A stretch of DNA of 64,000 nt from Chryseobacterium vrystaatense (GTDB taxonomy: Bacteria > Bacteroidota > Bacteroidia > Flavobacteriales > Weeksellaceae). Under the pieces are notes generated by a model. The model was not told the DNA's origin. It ran no database searches and saw only the letters and a program-made list of their open reading frames with translations. The position numbers were made by a program, and so were the translations under genes. The stretch spans positions 62,001-126,000 of the forward strand of contig NZ_JPRI01000005.1 in NCBI RefSeq assembly GCF_000737765.1, in the 5' to 3' direction. Shown piece by piece: positions 51,547 to 60,217 of the stretch. Within the stretch, counting starts at the first letter, position 1. The number at the start of each line of letters is the position of its first letter.

Positions 51547-52329
51547 ATGGAGAACAAAAGTAAAATTTCAAAGACAGGTTATATAATAATAGGAGTTATG
51601 TTATTCTGTTTTCTCTATTTTATTCTATGGCTCATCTTCAAAGAAAAAATGCCTCTGCATTCCTTTCTTTATGAAATTTCTAAAAATTATGACAGCTATG
51701 CAGAACGCGCCTTTGTTATTCTGCCTCTGGTATTTTTTATTGCAGTAGCTTTACTTTTGCTCAGGCCAACTTCAGCTAAACGTTTCCTGAGACTTCAGGC
51801 TGCACTTCCTACTTCAAAAATACAGTCTCTGGCTAAGGGATTGGTAGAGGTGGAAGGAACGCTGATCATGGAGCAGCCGCTTATATCACCCGTAGACCGT
51901 GAAGAATGCATAGGATATTATTATACCATTGAAGACATCGATAAAGATTCTGACGGAAGAAATTCATACTCCACAATCCATAGAGAAACCCGGTGCAGTC
52001 CTTTTCAGATTAAGGATGATACAGGGATCATAGAAGTAGTACCCGAAGGAATTGAGCTGATACTTTTAGATCAAACCAATGTCAGCAGCACTGGAAGTAA
52101 ACGTTACACAGAAACTCTCCTGAAAAACGGACAGAAAGTACTTCTTGTAGGGTATGCAGATGCCGATAACGGAAGTCCCTTTATCAGAAAAGATAATCAT
52201 TACAGAGTCCTTGGAATAACTTCTTCTACAGGGATTTCCATGTGGAACAAATACCAGCCGTTGTTACGGTCATTCATGTTTACCTGTGCAGCAATTCTTA
52301 TCATCATTATATACATCCTTATACAATAA
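51547..52329 (+). CDS. GIDE-like membrane protein
   Basis: The start at 51547 (MENKSKISKTGYIIIGVM) is preferred over an in-frame TTG at 51490. The 260-residue protein has hydrophobic helices at about 12-30 and 57-74, then a GIDE/BAM-like domain (GLVEVEGTLIMEQPLISPVDREECIGYYYTIE, SPFQIKDDTGIIEV and YRVLGI) and a C-terminal helix (FTCAAILIIIIYILI). GIDE domains are shared with the eukaryotic mitochondrial E3 ligase MAPL; the bacterial ones lack the RING finger. It is coupled to a LemA gene (TAATG). Confidence 0.75.
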   Translation: MENKSKISKTGYIIIGVMLFCFLYFILWLIFKEKMPLHSFLYEISKNYDSYAERAFVILPLVFFIAVALLLLRPTSAKRFLRLQAALPTSKIQSLAKGLVEVEGTLIMEQPLISPVDREECIGYYYTIEDIDKDSDGRNSYSTIHRETRCSPFQIKDDTGIIEVVPEGIELILLDQTNVSSTGSKRYTETLLKNGQKVLLVGYADADNGSPFIRKDNHYRVLGITSSTGISMWNKYQPLLRSFMFTCAAILIIIIYILIQ

Positions 52330-52889
52330 TGAACCAGACTACCGCGATTGCTTTGACTGTTCTGCTGACCATAGCCGTGATCAGCTTTCTGATCAACCTC
52401 TATAACAAGTTGGTCATGATGAAATTCAATGCAGAAAAGGCCTACAGCAATATAGATGTCGTTCTCAAACAAAGAGCTGATGAAATTCCTAATCTTGTAA
52501 GGGTAGCCCAACACTTCATGAATTATGAAAAAGAAATTCTTACCCACCTTACAGAGCTCAGAGCCTCATACAACAGCGCTTCCGGTTCCAATCACAAAGC
52601 TGGTCTTGCCAATGAAACCTCAAGAGCGCTGAAATCATTCTTTGCCGTATCAGAAAACTATCCTGAACTTAAATCCAATACTAACTTTCTGGAACTTCAG
52701 AAACGAATTTCGGAACTGGAAAACAGAATAGCAGACCGCAGAGAATTCTTCAACGACAGCGTCAATCTTTATAATATTGGAATTCACGAATTTCCCAACG
52801 TTATCTTTGCCAAAATGTTCGGCTACAAAGACAAAACGCTGCTGGAAATTTCCAACTCAGAAAAGCAGTATCATGAAATTCAGTTTTAA
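52329..52889 (+). CDS. LemA-family membrane protein
   Basis: The ATG at 52329 overlaps the preceding stop (TAATG). The 186-residue protein has one N-terminal membrane helix and the LemA pattern: YNKLVMMKFNAEKAYSNIDVVLKQRADEIPNLVRVAQ and RREFFNDSVNLYNIGIHEFPNVIFAKMFGY. LemA proteins form antiparallel helical bundles in the periplasm or cytosol facing the membrane. The family role is unknown, but LemA genes often lie next to GIDE genes. Its 3' end overlaps the next gene by 17 bases. Confidence 0.9.
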   Translation: MNQTTAIALTVLLTIAVISFLINLYNKLVMMKFNAEKAYSNIDVVLKQRADEIPNLVRVAQHFMNYEKEILTHLTELRASYNSASGSNHKAGLANETSRALKSFFAVSENYPELKSNTNFLELQKRISELENRIADRREFFNDSVNLYNIGIHEFPNVIFAKMFGYKDKTLLEISNSEKQYHEIQF

Positions 52890-53256
52890 TACCTTCTTCG
52901 GATTTGAGCAGGACCTTATCGCTCATCCGGAAGCAGCCATATTCGGTGCTATGTTTGTACCATTATTACTCATGATTCCAATAGCATTGATAGGATGGAT
53001 TTTCAGAAAGCTTAAACTGAATATGTATATCATTCACGCATTGCTGTATACCCTGATGTTTACATTTGTACTCGGATCCGTTGCAATGCTGATCCTTTTC
53101 TTTATAACGGATAAAAACGGAATTAAATTAGGCTACTGCTGGCTGGCCATTCTTATAGGAATGTTCACATTTAGTATCGTTAATACCAATACCATTACCA
53201 AAATGTTCACCGATTGGTCAAAAATCATCAAAGAAAAAGACCAATCACACAGATAA
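52873..53256 (+). CDS. Membrane protein coupled to LemA, 127 aa
   Basis: The start at 52873 (MKFSFNTFFGFEQDL) lies 17 bases inside the LemA gene; an in-frame ATG at 52777 is less likely. Three hydrophobic helices are visible (about 24-44, 51-77, 86-109). No domain is recognised. It forms a translationally coupled trio with the GIDE-like and LemA genes, so it is probably a membrane partner of those two. Confidence 0.7.
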   Translation: MKFSFNTFFGFEQDLIAHPEAAIFGAMFVPLLLMIPIALIGWIFRKLKLNMYIIHALLYTLMFTFVLGSVAMLILFFITDKNGIKLGYCWLAILIGMFTFSIVNTNTITKMFTDWSKIIKEKDQSHR

Positions 53257-53321
53257 ACATTCAATAATACGGACTTTATTTTTATTGGTCAGCAGTATTG
53301 TGAAATCTGGTTTCAAAAAAT

Positions 53322-53362
53322 AAAAAAGGCCGGCTCATGAATAGTGAGCCGGCCATATTTTT
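53322..53362. terminator. Bidirectional terminator between convergent genes
   Basis: A perfect 10-base stem GGCCGGCTCA/TGAGCCGGCC (53328-53354) with a 7-base loop is flanked by A-rich and T-rich runs on both sides. It ends the GIDE/LemA operon and the nuclease gene. Confidence 0.85.
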
Positions 53363-53375
53363 GTATTGCAATCGC

Positions 53376-54902
53376 TTACTTCACGATAAACTTCAGCGTA
53401 GACTGATCAAGTTTTAAAATATAAATTCCCTGCTCAAGATTTTTGATCTTAATAGAATTTCCATCTTTAAAAGGACTGTTAAATGTCTGAAGTGTTTTCC
53501 CCTGAAGATTATAGATTTTGGCTTTTTTAATCTTTTGAGTATCACCCTTTACGAAAATTTCCTGTCCGGAGATTGGGTTAGGGTAGACCTGAAGCTCCTG
53601 AATTGCCTTCTCGTCAGCTGATATTGTCTGAGCCTGTCTTGAGGTCCCTGAATAACAGGTCCATTTAAGATCGTCAATAGCCACTCTATTACTGGATGAA
53701 GTGTTAACCAGACTTACGATCACATTTCCAGAGATATTGATATTATTGATTGTTGTCGTTGTAGCATTCGTATTGTAAGGAACCGTTCCTACTGTTGTTC
53801 CGTTGACCTTTACATCAAAAGTTCCGCTGCTTCCTGAAAACTTAAGCTGGGTGGTTACCGTTAACGATCCGATCCCATTGGATGAGCTTCCCGAAGTTAA
53901 AGAACCATTTCTTACGGTAATTGCTTTACTGTTAATAGTTTGGTCTGTTCTTGAATCTGTGGCAGTCCATGAAATGCCACTTCCTGTCCATGTTCTCGTT
54001 GTGTAAGAAGCATTGGTTGCAGGAATTGCTTCGAAAGTTTCATTGATGCAGCCTGTACCTGGGTTAGGAGTCCCCGGATCAGGAGTTCCCGGATTGGAAG
54101 ACCCCCAAATCTGATTGACATAATTAGGATTGTCAATGAATGGATTTCTGTTTCCCTGATAATTATAAGAAGCATTATTTCTGGCGATCTCCGCAGCAGA
54201 AACAGGATCTTGATTGTGCCACGCCAAAAGAACATTCAGCTCCCAGGTCTGTAATCCCGGGAAGGATGAACTGCCCAGCATATTACCTGAAGAAAAAGAG
54301 GAAAGTTTACTCTGATAACGCGTAACAAAATAGAAAATCATTCTCGCCACATCACCTTTAAATTCGTCAATAGGTTCAAAAACAGTTCCTGCATATCCTG
54401 AAGACGAAGAACTTCCCAGTTTGGATCCGTTTTTAGAAGTAAATGTTGCTGAACCTACCTTTCCAAAAGGATAATTGCTCCTCATCCCATTGACTTTCCC
54501 GTCAGTAGCTCTGATGAAATGAATATCCGATACCATCGGAGAAGATTGATTGAATAAACTCTGAGGAACGATATGCTCCCTGTTATAACAATTCCCTTCA
54601 GTAGAATAAGTTCCACATTGGTTGGTGCCTGGTGTATATTTGTATGGATCAGCACCTGATGGTTTTTCAGAATAAATATCCATAATAGAACCGTCATTTT
54701 CGTAATTCTTATCAATATCGGTTGTTTTATAACCGGTCCACAGTCCGTTATAACCTTTGTCGAGATGTCCGTTGGTGATAATAGAGCTTAATGCTGTTTT
54801 AAGTGAAGCACCACTCAATCCGTTGGCCGAATTGTAATACCCCGCAGGAGCTTGGGCATTGGCAAACCCCGCTATTACAGTACATAATATCAATTTTTTC
54901 AT
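53376..54902 (-). CDS. Secreted endonuclease I family protein with T9SS sorting domain
   Basis: The 508-residue protein has a signal peptide (AGFANAQ), an endonuclease I domain at about 20-260 with the catalytic motif CYNREHIVPQSLF and ATDGKVNGMRSNYPFG, a beta-sandwich-like domain (about 280-410), and a C-terminal T9SS type A sorting domain (YPNPISGQEI, YNLQGKTLQTF, LEQGIYILKL). Members of this family (EndA, bacillus BsnI, Vibrio Vvn) cut DNA and RNA non-specifically. It would be released through the type IX system to digest extracellular nucleic acid. Confidence 0.9.
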   Translation of the reverse strand: MKKLILCTVIAGFANAQAPAGYYNSANGLSGASLKTALSSIITNGHLDKGYNGLWTGYKTTDIDKNYENDGSIMDIYSEKPSGADPYKYTPGTNQCGTYSTEGNCYNREHIVPQSLFNQSSPMVSDIHFIRATDGKVNGMRSNYPFGKVGSATFTSKNGSKLGSSSSSGYAGTVFEPIDEFKGDVARMIFYFVTRYQSKLSSFSSGNMLGSSSFPGLQTWELNVLLAWHNQDPVSAAEIARNNASYNYQGNRNPFIDNPNYVNQIWGSSNPGTPDPGTPNPGTGCINETFEAIPATNASYTTRTWTGSGISWTATDSRTDQTINSKAITVRNGSLTSGSSSNGIGSLTVTTQLKFSGSSGTFDVKVNGTTVGTVPYNTNATTTTINNINISGNVIVSLVNTSSSNRVAIDDLKWTCYSGTSRQAQTISADEKAIQELQVYPNPISGQEIFVKGDTQKIKKAKIYNLQGKTLQTFNSPFKDGNSIKIKNLEQGIYILKLDQSTLKFIVK

Positions 54903-55193
54903 ACTAATAAAATTTCTGTAAGAATACTATATTTTCATGAATAAGAAATTACATTACTGTTAATTTTGAAATGTACCGCATGCCATTTATGAAGACCAGA
55001 TTTTACTTTGCATCATAGGAAATATATATCAATGGCAGACAATTTCTTTAGAGGGGAAATCTAATCGACCTGGGAAGATGGAGCGTTAAGAAAATTAATT
55101 CCGGGAACGTCGAAAACAAATATTAAAATCGCGCAAGTTTTAGAATTTTTAGAGAATAGAAATAATTTTTAGCGGAATATTCCAGTCTTGAAC

Positions 55194-55297
55194 TTTTCGT
55201 TCTTTTGTTTCAAGACAAAAGAATAGATAAAAAAAAATCATGAAAGTTTAATGTCAAGAAAAAACATATTGAAGCTTTCTATTCTTTTGAACGAAAA
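55194..55297. repeat. Nested inverted-repeat element
   Basis: TTTTCGTTC (55194-55202) is complementary to GAACGAAAA (55289-55297), and CAAAAGAATAG (55216-55226) is the reverse complement of CTATTCTTTTG (55279-55289). An internal hairpin CTTTTGT/ACAAAAG competes for the same bases. The result is a small, AT-rich, foldable element with no coding capacity, of the sort found between flavobacterial genes. Confidence 0.55.
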
Positions 55298-55324
55298 ATC
55301 CGGTACAGAAGACTGCACCGGATT
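55292..55324 (-). terminator. Terminator of the DUF4136 gene
   Basis: AATCCGGT (55297-55304) pairs with ACCGGATT (55317-55324). On the minus strand the stem is followed by a run of five T residues (TTTTT then CG). It lies 27 bases after the DUF4136 stop. Confidence 0.65.
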
Positions 55325-55350
55325 GTATATAAAATTGATTTAAATAAATA

Positions 55351-55881
55351 TTACTTTCTCTGAGGAGGATAATTTTTCATGATCTCAGCCATGATCTCAG
55401 GGATCTGTCTCTGCTTAGCTTTAGGAGAGTCCACGGAAATTCCGCTTCCGATACCCTGCCAAACCAGTTTGTTTGTTTTAGAATCGATGAGGTCCACAAT
55501 GATTGCTCCTTCGTTGTAGTTGCTGGTCCATGTTCTGCTCATGCCAACACCCCATCCGAAAGGACCGCCCCATCCCCACATTCCGTAAGGAGAGCCACTG
55601 CTGTTGATATCCGTAATCTTTTTGTGATTAGCTTTTACATTGATGATCAGGTCCGGATTTTCACCAGACTGAAGACCTTTGCTTTGAAGCTGTCTCGATA
55701 GTTCGTTCAAAACTCTGTCTTTATCAATATCATTCAGTTTCAAATCATCAATTCTGATCTTATAGGTCTTATAAGTCGTAAAATTGGCAGTATCTGCATA
55801 ATCTGAACGTACCTGAAAAGGACTGCACGATGTAAGGCCTAATGCAGCCGCTGCTAACAAAATAAAAATATATTTTTTCAT
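55351..55881 (-). CDS. DUF4136 lipoprotein
   Basis: The 176-residue protein has a lipoprotein signal (LLAAAALGLTSC) and the DUF4136 layout: VRSDYADTANFTTYKTYKI, DRVLNELSRQLQSKGLQSGENPDLIINVKA, a Gly/Trp-rich loop (YGMWGWGGPFGWGVG) and GAIIVDLIDSKTNKLVWQG, ending in a helix with NYPPQRK. It is an outer-membrane or periplasmic lipoprotein of unknown function. It lies two bases downstream of the DUF5522 gene. Confidence 0.88.
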   Translation of the reverse strand: MKKYIFILLAAAALGLTSCSPFQVRSDYADTANFTTYKTYKIRIDDLKLNDIDKDRVLNELSRQLQSKGLQSGENPDLIINVKANHKKITDINSSGSPYGMWGWGGPFGWGVGMSRTWTSNYNEGAIIVDLIDSKTNKLVWQGIGSGISVDSPKAKQRQIPEIMAEIMKNYPPQRK

Positions 55882-55882
55882 T

Positions 55883-56068
<186 letters not shown>

Positions 56069-56093
56069 TTAAATCTCTAAGTCAAAAAAACTT

Positions 56094-56101
56094 TATATTT
56101 G
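56094..56101 (+). promoter_or_regulatory. Putative -7 box for the HExxH protein gene
   Basis: TATATTTG matches TAnnTTTG but ends only five bases before the ATG at 56107. If real, the transcript would be essentially leaderless. Confidence 0.4.
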
Positions 56102-56106
56102 TTAGT

Positions 56107-56433
56107 ATGATAATTATATGCCAAAAGCCATTAAAAAAATTAAAAATTAACGGCATTGCACTCTTTCCCTTTATCTTCATTAGGAAACCCGAAGATAAGG
56201 AAAATAAAGTACTTATCAATCACGAAAAAATCCATTTAAGGCAGCAGCTGGAAATGCTTATTATTTTCTTCTATATTTTTTATGTCATCGAATATTATTA
56301 CTGGTTTTTCAAATTGAAAGACGGTTATTTGGCTTACAAAAGAATCTCATTTGAAAGAGAGGCATATGCTCATGAAAGCGATCTCGATTATCTTAAAAAA
56401 AGGAAATTCTGGAATTTCAGAAAATATTTGTAG
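56107..56433 (+). CDS. Small membrane protein with HExxH motif, 108 aa
   Basis: The protein has NHEKIHLRQQLEML at about residues 38-51, with the HExxH zinc-protease motif. An aromatic membrane helix follows (IIFFYIFYVIEYYYWFF), then SFEREAYAHESDLDYL, where a Glu could be the third ligand. The length is far below that of M48 or M56 proteases. It may be a minimal metalloprotease-like protein or may only look like one; I would not claim activity. Confidence 0.6.
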   Translation: MIIICQKPLKKLKINGIALFPFIFIRKPEDKENKVLINHEKIHLRQQLEMLIIFFYIFYVIEYYYWFFKLKDGYLAYKRISFEREAYAHESDLDYLKKRKFWNFRKYL

Positions 56434-56591
56434 CATGTAAGGATTTAATATTTTCGCTAAACCTCAAAAGGAGCGTGTTTTAACCCGCTTTAAAATATAA
56501 ATCCAAATTACGGAGCTTTAGCAAAAACCTAAAATATAGATACACAAAAATCCATCAGAAATCTACAGTAAACGAAATCTAAATGTTTTAC

Positions 56592-56599
56592 TAATTTTG
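56592..56599 (+). promoter_or_regulatory. Putative -7 box for the PLP desulfhydrase-like gene
   Basis: TAATTTTG matches TAnnTTTG and lies 23 bases before the ATG at 56623. Confidence 0.45.
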
Positions 56600-56622
56600 C
56601 AGATAATAGTTAAACCTTAAAA

Positions 56623-57531
56623 ATGCTATTAAAAGCTCCCGCAGAAAATATTCCCATTCAGGAAATACCTCTCCAAAAGAATATAAAACTATTCATCAAG
56701 AGAGAAGACCTTATCCATCCCCAGATCTCAGGAAACAAATATTGGAAGCTCTTTTACAATATCAATACCTATCTGGAAAATAATCCTGAAAATCCGTATA
56801 TTATTACTTTTGGAGGAGCATTTTCCAATCATATCGCTGCGGTTTCTGCTGCCGGAAACCTATCGGGTGTTCAGACCCTGGGAATCATAAGAGGAGAGGA
56901 GCTCCAGGATAAATGGCGTGATAATCCCACCTTACTTTTCGCCAAAAGGAATGGAATGAATCTGAAATTTGTTACCCGTGAAGAATACAGGTACAAGGAA
57001 AAATTGACTGAGTTTCTGCAGAACGAGTTTCCGCATGCCCTGATCATTCCTGAGGGAGGTACCAATGAACAGGCTGTAGCAGGCATAAAAATGATGCTGA
57101 ATAACCAAACAAAAGATTTTGATTATCTTTGCACCGCAGTCGGAACCGGAGGAACGGTTGCCGGAATTGCGAAATTTTGTGAAGAAAATCAGAAAGTTAT
57201 AGGATTTAAGGTAGTTGACGATACTTCACTGGAGAATAAAATAGCAGAATTAACTTCCAGACAAAATTTTAATCTAATAGATTCATGTTTTGGAGGTTAT
57301 GGTAAAATAAAAGATGAAAACATCCGTTTTATCAATGATTTTAAAGAGAAATACGGGATCCCTTTGGAACCCGTGTATACAGGAAAGATGATGCAGAAAG
57401 TTTTCGAACTGATCGATGAAGATTTTTTTCCTGAAAACAGCAGGATTTTGTGCTTTCATACCGGTGGATTGCAGGGGATTGAAGGAGCCAATCAGCTTTT
57501 AGAAAAACAGAATAGAAATTTAATTATATAA
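56623..57531 (+). CDS. PLP-dependent D-cysteine desulfhydrase / ACC deaminase-like enzyme
   Basis: The 302-residue protein has FIKREDLIHPQISGNKYWKLFYN with the PLP-lysine in SGNKYWK, TFGGAFSNHIAAVSAAG with the phosphate/substrate loop, and AVGTGGTVAGIA. It is a fold-type II PLP enzyme of the D-cysteine desulfhydrase/ACC deaminase group. Which of these reactions it performs cannot be read safely. It lies 16 bases upstream of the glucosaminidase gene, probably as an operon. Confidence 0.85.
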   Translation: MLLKAPAENIPIQEIPLQKNIKLFIKREDLIHPQISGNKYWKLFYNINTYLENNPENPYIITFGGAFSNHIAAVSAAGNLSGVQTLGIIRGEELQDKWRDNPTLLFAKRNGMNLKFVTREEYRYKEKLTEFLQNEFPHALIIPEGGTNEQAVAGIKMMLNNQTKDFDYLCTAVGTGGTVAGIAKFCEENQKVIGFKVVDDTSLENKIAELTSRQNFNLIDSCFGGYGKIKDENIRFINDFKEKYGIPLEPVYTGKMMQKVFELIDEDFFPENSRILCFHTGGLQGIEGANQLLEKQNRNLII

Positions 57532-57547
57532 GTAAAAATTGAAAAAC

Positions 57548-58609
57548 ATGAAAAGACTTTTCTTATTCGTAAGCCTTTTAGTTTTATCAAAATTCTCAGC
57601 TCAGGCTTGGGCTACTGAAGACCAGTACATTCAGAAATTCGCTAAATATGCGGTAGAAGAAATGGAAAAATATAAAATTCCGGCTTCTATTACATTAGCC
57701 CAGGGTCTCCTAGAGACCGGAGGTGGGCAAAGCAGACTGGCTCAGGAAGGCAAAAATCACTTCGGAATAAAATGTAAGGAAGAATGGACCGGAAAAACCA
57801 TGAAGCATACAGATGATGCTCCAAACGAATGTTTTCGGGTTTACGACGATCCAAGACAGTCTTATGAAGACCATTCTATATTTTTATCCACAAGAAAGTA
57901 TTACGCAAACCTTTTCAATCTGAATATGAAAGATTACAAAGCGTGGGCACATGGTCTTAAAAAAGCAGGCTATGCAACGAATCCGCGTTATGCTTCGATC
58001 CTGATCAGTAAAATTGAAAAATACAGACTTTATGAGTACGACGATACAAGCTCCAAAGAAGTGTTGTACGCAGTTCTCAAAATGTACCCGGATCTGAAAG
58101 ATGACAGAACGTTTATGGCGCAGCTGGAACCTTCAAAAATGGTAAGTAAGAAAACTAAAGATCAGGTTACTGTGGAAGTTCCCTACAAGCAAACCTCTTA
58201 TGCCCAGCAGCAGAAAAGAGTGGAAAGGATCAAAACAAAAGCAGAAATTCTTAATTCAATCCTTATCAAAACTCATCCGAACGATGGTTTAAGATATATC
58301 GTTATTCCCGAAGATACGAACGTTAAATTCATTGCAGATAAATTCCGTGTAAGCGAAAGCAGACTCATCAAATGGAATGAACTCCAAAGTGATGTTCTGA
58401 AGAAAAACGATATCGTCTTTCTTGAATCTAAAAATTCTTCAGGAAATACAGCGATTTACAAAGCAGAATCAGGCGAAGATATGCATGATATCGCACAGAA
58501 ATTCGGAATCAAATTAAATAAATTATACGCAAAAAACAGAATGGACGAAGGACAGAAACCGTCTGCTGGACAGCTAATTTATTTGATTGACAAAAAACCC
58601 AGAAACTAA
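57548..58609 (+). CDS. Glucosaminidase-LysM cell-wall hydrolase
   Basis: The ATG at 57548 begins a signal peptide (LFLFVSLLVLSKFSAQ); an upstream TTG at 57539 is less likely. The 353-residue protein has a glucosaminidase domain (residues about 25-170, LAQGLLETGGGQSRLAQEGKNHFGIK with catalytic Glu) and two LysM modules near the C-terminus (about 255-305 and 310-350). It would cleave peptidoglycan glycan strands in the periplasm, in growth or division. Confidence 0.9.
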   Translation: MKRLFLFVSLLVLSKFSAQAWATEDQYIQKFAKYAVEEMEKYKIPASITLAQGLLETGGGQSRLAQEGKNHFGIKCKEEWTGKTMKHTDDAPNECFRVYDDPRQSYEDHSIFLSTRKYYANLFNLNMKDYKAWAHGLKKAGYATNPRYASILISKIEKYRLYEYDDTSSKEVLYAVLKMYPDLKDDRTFMAQLEPSKMVSKKTKDQVTVEVPYKQTSYAQQQKRVERIKTKAEILNSILIKTHPNDGLRYIVIPEDTNVKFIADKFRVSESRLIKWNELQSDVLKKNDIVFLESKNSSGNTAIYKAESGEDMHDIAQKFGIKLNKLYAKNRMDEGQKPSAGQLIYLIDKKPRN

Positions 58610-58680
58610 TTTTTTGTTAAAGTTTTCCAGCCCTCATTGTTATGGTGGTAAGCTGTAAACTTTCAACATTCAACTAAAAT

Positions 58681-59964
58681 ATGAAATACCAAAGAAGTTC
58701 GGCTTTATTTGATGAAGCCTACAAATACATTCCGGGCGGAGTAAATTCTCCCGTTCGTGCATTCAAATCAGTAGGAGGTGTTCCTGTATTCATGAAATCT
58801 GCAAAAGGGGCTTACCTTACCGATGCAGATGACAACACCTATGTTGACTACATCAATTCATGGGGGCCTGCTATTTTAGGTCACACTCATCCTGAAGTAC
58901 TGGAAGAGTTGAAGATACAGGCAGAAAAAGGCTTTTCCTTTGGAGCACCTACAGAACTGGAAACAGAAATTGCTAAATTCATTATAGAAAACGTACCGAA
59001 CATCGACCAGATAAGAATGGTTTCTTCCGGTACAGAAGCCTGTATGAGCGCGGTAAGACTGGCCAGAGGTTTTACAAAAAGAGATAAGATCGTTAAATTT
59101 GAAGGCTGTTATCACGGTCATTCAGATTCATTCCTGATCAAAGCAGGAAGCGGTGCTGCTACATTCGGAAATCCAAACTCTCCGGGGGTAACAGAAGGAA
59201 CAGCTAAAGATACGCTTCTTGCACGCTACAACGATTTTGAGCAGGTAGAAGATCTGTTCCGTCATAACCAGGGCGAAATCGCAGCTGTGATTATTGAGCC
59301 TGTTGCCGGAAATATGGGTTGTGTACTTCCTGAAAATAATTTCCTTCAGAATTTAAGAAAAATATGTGACGAAAACGGAGCTTTGTTGATTTTTGATGAA
59401 GTGATGACCGGTTTCAGACTCGCTTTCGGAGGAGCGCAGGAACTGTATAATGTAAAAGCGGATCTTGTTACTTATGGAAAAGTAATCGGTGGAGGGCTTC
59501 CGGTAGGAGCCTTTGCAGGAAGAAACGAAATTATGGATCATCTTGCTCCCAAAGGAGGAGTTTATCAGGCTGGAACATTAAGCGGAAATCCATTGGCGAT
59601 GAGAGCAGGTTTGAAAACATTACAGCTCATCAAAAATGATCCCGAATTCTTTAACAGAATTAATAAAACAGCTGAAACATTAGATTTCGGAATTGGAAAA
59701 ATTCTGAATGAAAAAGGAATTGCCCACAAGATCAACAGAAAAGGATCGATGATGTCTGTGTTTTTCCATATCAACAGTGTTTCCAATTTTGATGAAGCGG
59801 CGGATTCTAATCATTCATTATTTAATAATTTCTTTCACCAGATGCTTCAAAATGGAATATACCTTCCACCTAGTGGCTATGAGACCTATTTCATCAGTGA
59901 TGCCATCAAGGACAGAGAAATTGATATGACACTGGAAGCAGTAAGAAAATTTGAATATTCTTAA
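58681..59964 (+). CDS. hemL: Glutamate-1-semialdehyde 2,1-aminomutase
   Basis: The 427-residue protein has the PLP aminomutase landmarks: [44 protein letters not shown] and [15 protein letters not shown] with PLP-Lys267. It converts glutamate-1-semialdehyde to 5-aminolevulinate, the first committed precursor of tetrapyrroles, in the cytosol. Heme and, in this organism, possibly cobalamin precursors depend on it, although the corrinoid uptake genes suggest that B12 is imported. A terminator follows. Confidence 0.95.
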   Translation: MKYQRSSALFDEAYKYIPGGVNSPVRAFKSVGGVPVFMKSAKGAYLTDADDNTYVDYINSWGPAILGHTHPEVLEELKIQAEKGFSFGAPTELETEIAKFIIENVPNIDQIRMVSSGTEACMSAVRLARGFTKRDKIVKFEGCYHGHSDSFLIKAGSGAATFGNPNSPGVTEGTAKDTLLARYNDFEQVEDLFRHNQGEIAAVIIEPVAGNMGCVLPENNFLQNLRKICDENGALLIFDEVMTGFRLAFGGAQELYNVKADLVTYGKVIGGGLPVGAFAGRNEIMDHLAPKGGVYQAGTLSGNPLAMRAGLKTLQLIKNDPEFFNRINKTAETLDFGIGKILNEKGIAHKINRKGSMMSVFFHINSVSNFDEAADSNHSLFNNFFHQMLQNGIYLPPSGYETYFISDAIKDREIDMTLEAVRKFEYS

Positions 59965-59987
59965 AATTGAACAAATACAATATAATA

Positions 59988-60018
59988 GGACCGGGTTTTA
60001 AAATCCGGTTCTTTTTTT
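59988..60018 (+). terminator. Terminator of hemL
   Basis: A stem GGACCGG..TTTT/AAAA..CCGGTTC (59988-60011) is followed by seven T residues, 24 bases after the hemL stop. Confidence 0.8.
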
Positions 60019-60072
60019 GCTCAAAAAAGAAAGATTTTTATAAAAATCTAAATTTTCATCCTCTGGAGGGGA

Positions 60073-60106
60073 GGCAAAAATTCACAGGATTTCTGACGGG
60101 GTGGTT
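60073..60106 (+). repeat. Intergenic repeat, copy A
   Basis: A 34-base stretch beginning GGCAAAAATTCA and ending TGACGGGGTGGTT matches the reverse strand of 62241-62274 at 28 of 34 bases. Both copies lie between genes. It accounts for the coding-like peptide that could be read here. Confidence 0.6.
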
Positions 60107-60172
60107 CAAGAAAACCATCTACAAATTAAGTCATCCAATAAATCATACAGAGATTGTAATAAACCATACACC

Positions 60173-60200
60173 TTGATCAACACTGTTCTTTCTATTTTTG
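60173..60200 (+). promoter_or_regulatory. Promoter of the first amidohydrolase gene
   Basis: TTG at 60173-60175, 17 bases, then TATTTTTG (60193-60200) is a good Bacteroidota promoter 17 bases before the ATG at 60218. Confidence 0.6.
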
Positions 60201-60217
60201 TATTAAATAGATTGGAC

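Larger units (their letters stand above)
54903..55350. other. Gene-poor 448-base spacer
   Basis: No convincing coding sequence is present on either strand. The right half holds the inverted-repeat element at 55194-55297 and the terminator of the DUF4136 gene. The left half, upstream of the nuclease, is AT-rich and carries no obvious promoter pair on the minus strand. Confidence 0.6.

Noticed and set aside
59967..60176. A 69-codon frame after hemL
   Set aside because: It runs through the hemL terminator and the intergenic repeat at 60073-60106, and its residue pattern is that of a repeat read as protein.
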